A DNA stretch of 64,000 bases from Plotosus lineatus (Eukaryota; Chordata; Actinopteri; Siluriformes; Plotosidae). Shown in pieces: positions 58,151 to 64,000 of the stretch (positions are counted from its first letter, which is position 1; each line of letters opens with the position of its first letter). The notes under the pieces are model-generated. The model had not been told where the DNA came from, made no database searches, and saw only the letters and a list, made by a program, of their open reading frames with translations. Location of the stretch: positions 10,760,419 through 10,824,418 of the forward strand of contig CM045750.1 in assembly GCA_024760905.1 (NCBI GenBank). Reading direction: 5' to 3'. A program made the translations under genes and the position numbers.

Positions 58151-58208
58151 GATTTTCTGAGTGGATCCTTCCGTAGGAGAGTGCTCAATACTTTTTGGTA
58201 GAGCAAAT

Positions 58209-58365
58209 AACAAAAATAAAAGGACAGGACAAAGACTTTCTATTGAAACTCCATATTCTTCTATAATCACCTGAAGAGAGAGGATGGTTTCACCACCACT
58301 CGAAACAGATCTGTAGTGATAAATGGAGTTTCAATAGAAAGTCTTTGTCCTGTCCTTTTATTTTT

Positions 58366-58368
<3 letters not shown>
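58209..58368. repeat. 46-bp perfect inverted repeat, 68-bp loop
   Basis: AACAAAAATAAAAGGACAGG ... AAACTCCAT (58209-58254) is mirrored exactly at 58323-58368. The loop reads CTATAATCACCTGAAGAGAG ... GAAACAGATCTGTAGTGATA. It is flanked by AT and AG arrays on both sides. Confidence 0.9.

Positions 58369-58369
<1 letters not shown>

Positions 58370-58430
<61 letters not shown>
58370..58430. repeat. (AT)n array
   Basis: About 30 AT units directly after the inverted repeat. Confidence 0.9.
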
Positions 58431-58432
<2 letters not shown>

Positions 58433-58519
58433 ATATATGTATATAGATATATATATACCTCACAAGTTTTCAATTTATGTACATTCAGGAGTCATGGAAT
58501 AATTATTCATTCATTTATT

Positions 58520-58745
58520 CTCTGGAACATTTAATTCTAATTAGGGTCACAGATAGCCTGGTGTCCATCTCAGCCGATTCCAGGTGAGCGCAGGGTACAC
58601 CCCAGACATCTCGCCAGGCCAACACTACTGTGCATGTTTTTGGACTGTGGGAGGAAACCGAAGTACCTGGAGGAAACCCACGCAAGCACAGGAAGAACAT
58701 GCAAACTCCACACAGAAACGCCCAAACTACACCACCGCGCCAGCA
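58520..58745 (-). mobile_element. SINE family S1
   Basis: TTCTAATTAGGGTCACAGAT, GTCCATCTCAGCCGATTCCA, GCATGTTTTTGGACTGTGGG and ACCCACGCAAGCACAGGAAG. Confidence 0.7.
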
Positions 58746-58799
58746 TGGAATAATTATTTTATAAATAATATACTGCATGTATTAATCAGGTAGAATGCA

Positions 58800-59685
58800 T
58801 CACCTGCATTCTAAGGTACAGTTCAAAAAATGTTAAATGGACAGGTCTTTATCAAGTCCACCTTTGTTTTTGGCTTTGTGATTTGGTAACGCGGCGGGAG
58901 TTGAATTGAATCAGTGTAGAATTTAAACGCTGACCCATATGATCTCATCAGAGAGGATAGGAAATGCATACAGGCTTTAATCAGTGGCAAAATGACTTAA
59001 TTCTTCTTCTTCTCTTTATTTGCTGAGCAGGATGTTTCCTCCAGCACCTGCATCAATTTATCAGCAATCTAGCAATTAAAATAAGGAGATAATTTAAAAA
59101 GGTGTCCCCCTTCCCTTCGCCTAATTTTCCTTTTTGTCTTCAGGAGAGAAAAAAAAAAAAAAACATGAGATGACATCATAACATTGGCCATCATTGTAAG
59201 TTAAAAAGACAGCGCGCACAAAGCACGGCTGACCCAAAGGGTCTCACTTAGCGGTAGTTAATAGCTGCTAAAGATTGTTCATTTGATTACACAGACAGAG
59301 CAGTGGCTTCAATGGGAGCTGAATGAAGAGAGAAAATGGGGTGTAATTGGAGACCCCGGGCCTGGCGTGGCTCCAGGTGAGAGCTGCAATGACAGCTTGT
59401 AGGAATAATTCATACTTTTAGTCGTAAAAGAAAAACATTAGTGTTTACAGTATGATCCACTTCAGTGAACAAATAATGTTTATAAAAAGAATAAAAGAAT
59501 AATAAATGCACTCATATGTAACGTGGGCTACTATGTTACAGTATTTAAAAAAAAACCGTTAATCAGCTTTCTATCCAAATATATGAAGGTGTTGAGTTTA
59601 ATCTTTCTAAGACATATTGGATTTCTGTGTGATGTGTGCAGTGCAGTGCAAGATTCTTAGGTTACAAAGGACAAAAAAAAACACG

Positions 59686-59742
<57 letters not shown>

Positions 59743-60539
59743 TGGCATAGCATTGCTGTGCAAGAGTTATTGTCGCTAAACACGAGGCTCAGGAGCAGAT
59801 GGTGTGTCGGTTCACAGGCCAGAGAGACAAAGATTATTCGCTCCTCCAGTACTGTCATCAACATCGCATAAACAAAAATATATAAACAATACAGGCAAGA
59901 TGAAAGATAAGGATAAAAGGACAAGTATACTTTGGAAAAAAAAAAACTCAAGTACCGAACTAAGTCCCTAGTTTGGTAACATATGATAAGATCTGACCTC
60001 GGCAGAGTACTATAAACAAACAGGCTAAATCAAGCATTAATTTATTATTTATTCCCGTGTGCTAAATGAATGTAGAAGGCATTACATAAGAGTTACTACC
60101 GTGATGTGACCTCAGAAGCACTGATTACCTGGAGGAAATTGGAATCACTAGTAATTAGTTTTGAATGGGGCAACGGAAAATCAGAATGACAAGCATGGAG
60201 ACGGTGGCAGGGCTTCTGCACCGACTGAGGCTAATCAAATGCACTGAGTGTGACTGAAAGCTTCATCTTGATTAAAAGGAAACCATGTGAGCAAACAAGG
60301 TCGCATTTCTCTTGTTTTTCATTTTAATTTTCGTTTTCGGGGTAAAATTAACAAACACGCTTGAATGACTCCTTTGTCGAACAAATCGGAGTTCGATAAA
60401 ACATATGCGGAAAATATGCCTTGGTGTTTGAACGATCCGAGTTGGAATGAAGCAGAGCTGAGTGTGATGAATGCTGCTAAGTGTTCAGTACTTTGAACAG
60501 CCAATGAGAGAGAGTCTAGGACTGCGTATTGTGTTTATT
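58800..60539. other. Repeat-poor intron block, possible conserved non-coding DNA
   Basis: About 1.7 kb with only an (AC)n array at 59690-59740. 59200-59420 and 60110-60300 have balanced composition and homeodomain-like TAAT words (TTAATAGCTGCTAAAG, CTAGTAATTAGTTTTGAATG), unlike the decayed repeats around them. Confidence 0.35.
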
Positions 60540-62455
60540 CAGTAGGCCCTTGACTATTCGCCGTTTTGCACCCATGGTTTGAGTATTCGCTGACTGCCGA
60601 GCAACCGGCATGTGATACAAATTCATCCAATGGCTGTCCTCCATTCTCCTGATTGGTTGAGCTGATGTCCCGCCCCTTTTCCCTCATTCGTGCACAAGTT
60701 GTCAATGAGCCTCTTTTTTGTGTGTGTTTTAATTACCAGTTAAGCTCTATGATACAACTCACACGCTGTGCGTCTTCTCTGGCTAAGCGATAGAAAACGC
60801 TGGATGTCTCTTCTGAAGAAATAAGACTTTCTCCTGAGAAACGACGGTTTTCTCTAACCTGTTGTATTAAAATCTTTTTCAATTATTATTCCACTACAGT
60901 ACCTAAGTTCATGTTTATGCATGAGATTTTATGTTCTGTAGCATGTTTAACAAACGATACCAAAAGGATAAACTTTATTACAGTACTCTTCATGTCCTTT
61001 TACATTGAATTTGGAGCGACGTCTCCAAGATGGCGCTGCCCAGAGGGCGACGTCGCGGAGTTCTCAGAGTCAAATTGTTTCTTTGTTCGTTTTAATTTGT
61101 TTTATTTGTTGTTTTGTTTGTTCATGTTTTGCTCTATGCTTGTCTACGACCGGTCGACTCTACTACAGCTATAAGATTGGAGTATCTTTGGGCGTGTATA
61201 ATCAAGCACGCTCAACTGGGCTTGTTAGCCGGGATGCGGCTAGCAGAGCTAATATGCTATGGTAGGCAGCTCAATGCGAGCCGCATCCCAGCTGACAAGA
61301 AGCCCAGGCGGGAAGGGACCGAACAACGACTCCGGCGCTTTGGATTGCAGGGGATGAAGGCCATGTAGCTGGCTGGAGCAATCGCCTCATCGGGTGTACT
61401 CTCCTCGAGCCATGTTTCACAGAAACACAGCAGATCCTCTGTGCTGCAATCTGAGCATGAAGCTCGTCCATCTTGTTTCGCAGGGACTGAACATTTTCAA
61501 GTAGTATGGCCAGAAGTGCGAACCAAGCCTGTGAGAACTCTGCCTGGGCTTAGCCGTTAACCGCTAGCTAACCACTAGCATTGAGCTCCCATAGCATATA
61601 AACTCAAGATAGAAATTGTTGTGTGCTTAGTTGCCCGAAGCTGAAGCTGCTCATAGCTGTAGTAGGGTCGACCGGTCATAGACGAGCATAGTGCAAAACA
61701 TGAACAAACAAATAAAACAAATTAAAACGAACAAAGAAACAATTTGTCTTTGAGAACTCCACCTGGGCTTTGCCAGTAACCGCTAGCTAACCATTAGCAT
61801 TGAGCTCCCATAGCATGTAAGCTCAAGATAGAAGTTTGTGCATGTTTAGTTGCCCGAAGCTGAAGCTGCTCGTAGCTGTAGTAGGGCCGACCGATCAAAA
61901 TGCAAAACATGAACAAACAAAGAAACAATTTTACTCTGAGAACTCCGCGACGTTGCCCTCTAGGCAGCGCCATCTTGGCGATGTCACTCCAAGACGTCAC
62001 TCCAAATTCAATGTAAAAGGACATGAAGTGTAATAAAGTTTATCCTTTTGGTATCATTTGTTAAACATGCTACAGAACATAAAATCTCACGCATAAACAT
62101 TCTCAGAATTAACTTCAGTACTGCACTGGAATAATAATTGAAAAAGACTTTAAAACGAGTGCTTTACAACAGTATATGCTGTATAATGTTTATATATTAT
62201 CTTCAATAAATATAACAGTACCTATACTATATTTTACTCCATTTATACTGTATTAATGAGTAAGACTGTCTATAGCATGTGTTTAAGAAGCATATTTTAG
62301 CGCATGTAATAGATACATAGTATTTTACTTCTGGCTGCTCATTCGCGCATGTGACGTGATACGTGGGGTTTTACTTCCGGGTACAGAACTCGCGGATTAT
62401 CTCGATTCGCGGGAGGGCTCAGAACCGAACCCCCGCGAATGTCGAGGGCCTACTG
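60540..62455 (-). mobile_element. Pogo/Tigger-like element (family T2) with internal palindrome
   Basis: CAGTAGGCCCTTGACTATTC at the left and CCCGCGAATGTCGAGGGCCT then ACTG TA at the right. Same family as 4008-5384, opposite orientation. Left-arm sequence 60866-61180 recurs inverted at about 61786-62150 (TCATGTCCTTTTACATTGAA against TTCAATGTAAAAGGACATGA), and a third partial copy lies at 61627-61785. The centre (61185-61640) is unrelated and GC-richer. Confidence 0.75.
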
Positions 62456-62596
62456 TACATAACCAGGTTAATTATTACGTACTATTATTATGTTTTACTA
62501 TTTTGTGCATTAATCTATGTATTGTATATTAATACGTTTCATAAATACACCTCGTTTTCAAATTATATACAGCTGTATTGACAGAAGTAAACCTTC

Positions 62597-62722
62597 ATCT
62601 GAACGCATTAATCGACTTTTAACTATTACTTATGGGAAATATCGTTTCGGTCTTAGAACAAATCGGTAATCGAACACAGTTTTTGAATGAATCGTGTTCA
62701 ACCACCGAGGTTCCACTGTACC
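62597..62722 (+). mobile_element. Terminal fragment of a further Tigger-like element
   Basis: ACACAGTTTTTGAATGAATC ... CACCGAGGTTCCACTG then TA has the look of a pogo-like terminus; no other end is found. Confidence 0.4.
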
Positions 62723-62776
62723 AGGAGGGTGACAGAAAAGGAAGACTTCATGGACGCTAAAAAAAAATCCAACTTT

Positions 62777-62811
<35 letters not shown>

Positions 62812-62814
62812 ATG

Positions 62815-63150
62815 GAAGTGGAGGCCTGGTGGTAAAGGGCACTGGATTGCTGATCCTAAGGTTGGTGGTTCGAGTCCCACTCTCCACAAGGTTGTCAGTG
62901 TCCCCTGAGTGCAGCTAACTGGGTTATCAAAGGCCAGTCATGTCTCTCACTGTCTATGATGAGAGATTCATGTAAAAGAACTATTGCTGACTTTCGTAAA
63001 GAGTAGCTGCATAGCCGTCAGCGTGTATCCGCGTGGTTGAGTCAGGAAGGGCATCTGACATAGAAACCTATACCAAATCAAACATGTGAATCAGATGATT
63101 CACTGCAGCACTCCCTGAAAAAAAGGGAACGAGCCGAAAGGAAAATTAAG
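62815..63150 (+). mobile_element. SINE family S2a
   Basis: Head GGAGGCCTGGTGGTAAAGGG, box B GTGGTTCGAGTCCC, body ACTGGGTTATCAAAGGCCAG, tail TGAAAAAAAGGGAACGAGCC GAAAGG. Confidence 0.78.
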
Positions 63151-63172
63151 TGGTTCAGAAAATGATTAAATG

Positions 63173-63174
<2 letters not shown>

Positions 63175-63251
<77 letters not shown>
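63175..63251. repeat. (AT)n array
   Basis: About 38 AT units, the longest AT array in the window. Confidence 0.95.
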
Positions 63252-63254
<3 letters not shown>

Positions 63255-63255
<1 letters not shown>

Positions 63256-63380
63256 TTTAGTCAATTTCTCCACCACTTAATCCTAATTAGGGTCATGTGG
63301 AGACTGGTGCCCAACTCTGGGCAAGGGTGGAGTACACCTTCCCCATGACCCTAATAAGAGCAAATGGTGTGTAAGTGAGT
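63255..63380 (-). mobile_element. SINE S1 tail fragment
   Basis: ACTTAATCCTAATTAGGGTC and GTGGAGACTGGTGCCCAACT. Confidence 0.6.
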
Positions 63381-63454
63381 GACGGTTAAAAATAATAAAA
63401 TTGTTATCTCCACTCATGATACTTATTTATGCAGAATAGGCGGTGCCGAGACTG

Positions 63455-63790
63455 GGGCAGTGGTGGTCTAGTGGTATAAGGCGCTGGATCGCTGATACAA
63501 AGGTTGGGGTTTCGAATCCCACTCTCCACAAGGTTGTCACTGTCCCCCCCCCCAGTGCAGCTAACTGGGTTATCAAAGGCCGGCCATGTCTCTCACTGTC
63601 TATGGTGTGAGGCATGTAAAAGAACCATTGCTGACTTTCGACAAGAGTAGGCTGCAAAGCCGTCAGCGTGTTTCCGCCCTGCGATGGCCTGGCGAGCTGT
63701 CCAGGGTGTACTCTACCCTCACCCTGAGTTGGCTGGGATGGGCACCAGCCTCCCCGCGACCCTAATTAGGATGAAGCGGTTACAGAAAAT
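63455..63790 (+). mobile_element. SINE family S2b, well preserved
   Basis: Complete S2 head (GGCAGTGGTGGTCTAGTGGT, box B GGGTTTCGAATCCC), body, junction GTGTTTCCGCCCTGCGATGG and S1 tail (CGCGACCCTAATTAGGATGA AGCGG). This is the clearest example of the head-tail chimera. Confidence 0.85.
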
Positions 63791-64000
63791 GAGGCCGTTC
63801 CGAGGTCTATTGGAGGCGCAAATACAACTTGACCCCTTTGATATTGAAGAGGATGTGTGGTTTCACTAAATTGGAGCTACGGCACACACAGCTGGAAGAT
63901 CATTGGAAGTGCTGAGGGAAATGTTTCCGGATCAGTTGATTTCGTCACGTGACATTGGGTGGCGGCCTGTTCTCCTGTCATCACCCCTTGTGATTTTTTT

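Noticed and set aside
61005..61368. Overlapping + strand open frames near 61000-61370
   Set aside because: They lie inside the inverted-repeat part of a T2 transposon, with no domain and no splice context.
13753..63530. tRNA genes suggested by box A and box B motifs
   Set aside because: All lie at the heads of dispersed SINE copies with tails or target duplications, and no acceptor-stem pairing for a functional tRNA was seen.
1..64000. CRISPR arrays, bacterial operons, rRNA or mitochondrial inserts
   Set aside because: No spaced short repeats, ribosome-binding sites, or rRNA-like stretches were seen; the tandem repeats are eukaryotic microsatellites and a satellite.

Overview
This is vertebrate nuclear DNA, most likely from a ray-finned fish. 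Protein-coding exons are short, with GT/AG introns and consistent phases, and lie in a sea of dispersed repeats. The repeats include tRNA-derived SINEs, RTE-like and other LINEs, Tc1 elements, pogo/Tigger-like elements with TA target sites, hAT elements with 8-bp target duplications, and long AC and AT arrays. The RTE-type 3' tail (GCCGAAAGGAAAAGAAGAAG), the Tc1 elements and the SINE types are ones I associate with fish genomes. I cannot name the species.

Two genes are recognisable, both on the minus strand. The first is the 3' part of tiam1, a Rac-specific guanine-nucleotide exchange factor. Twelve exons between 48329 and 31065 join without a break into 632 codons plus a TGA stop. They cover the linker before the DH domain, the whole DH domain, the C-terminal PH domain and the C-tail. 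Upstream PDZ, Ras-binding and N-terminal PH exons are not visible and must lie beyond 64000; 48330-64000 is intron. A 23-codon candidate first exon at 54485-54553 is in phase with the DH exon and could start a short isoform. The second gene is grik1 (kainate receptor GluK1). Its signal-peptide exon ends at a splice donor at 19001 and sits beside a CpG-rich block at 19119-19450. The rest of grik1 would lie left of the window. TIAM1 and GRIK1 are also same-strand neighbours on human chromosome 21, which supports both calls.

Layout: 1-19000 is grik1 intron 1, with a LINE relic, pogo-like elements, a LINE split by an unclassified element at 9154-10252, SINEs and a complete but dead Tc1 element (16834-18385). 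19001-19450 holds the grik1 exon and promoter. 19920-21740 is an almost A/C-only satellite just upstream of that promoter. 22000-25930 is SINEs and a second Tc1. 25990-29060 is a LINE that has lost its reverse-transcriptase core. 29100-31064 is the probable tiam1 3' UTR and flank. 31065-48329 holds the tiam1 exons, and 48330-64000 the repeat-packed upstream intron.

The most interesting observations are: a SINE system in which heads and tails are swapped with a reused junction; a 25-bp tandem duplication that copies a DH-exon splice donor; a serine-coding microsatellite beside the DH domain; foldback-like pogo elements; and an insertion whose empty site survives in a paralogous copy 2 kb away.
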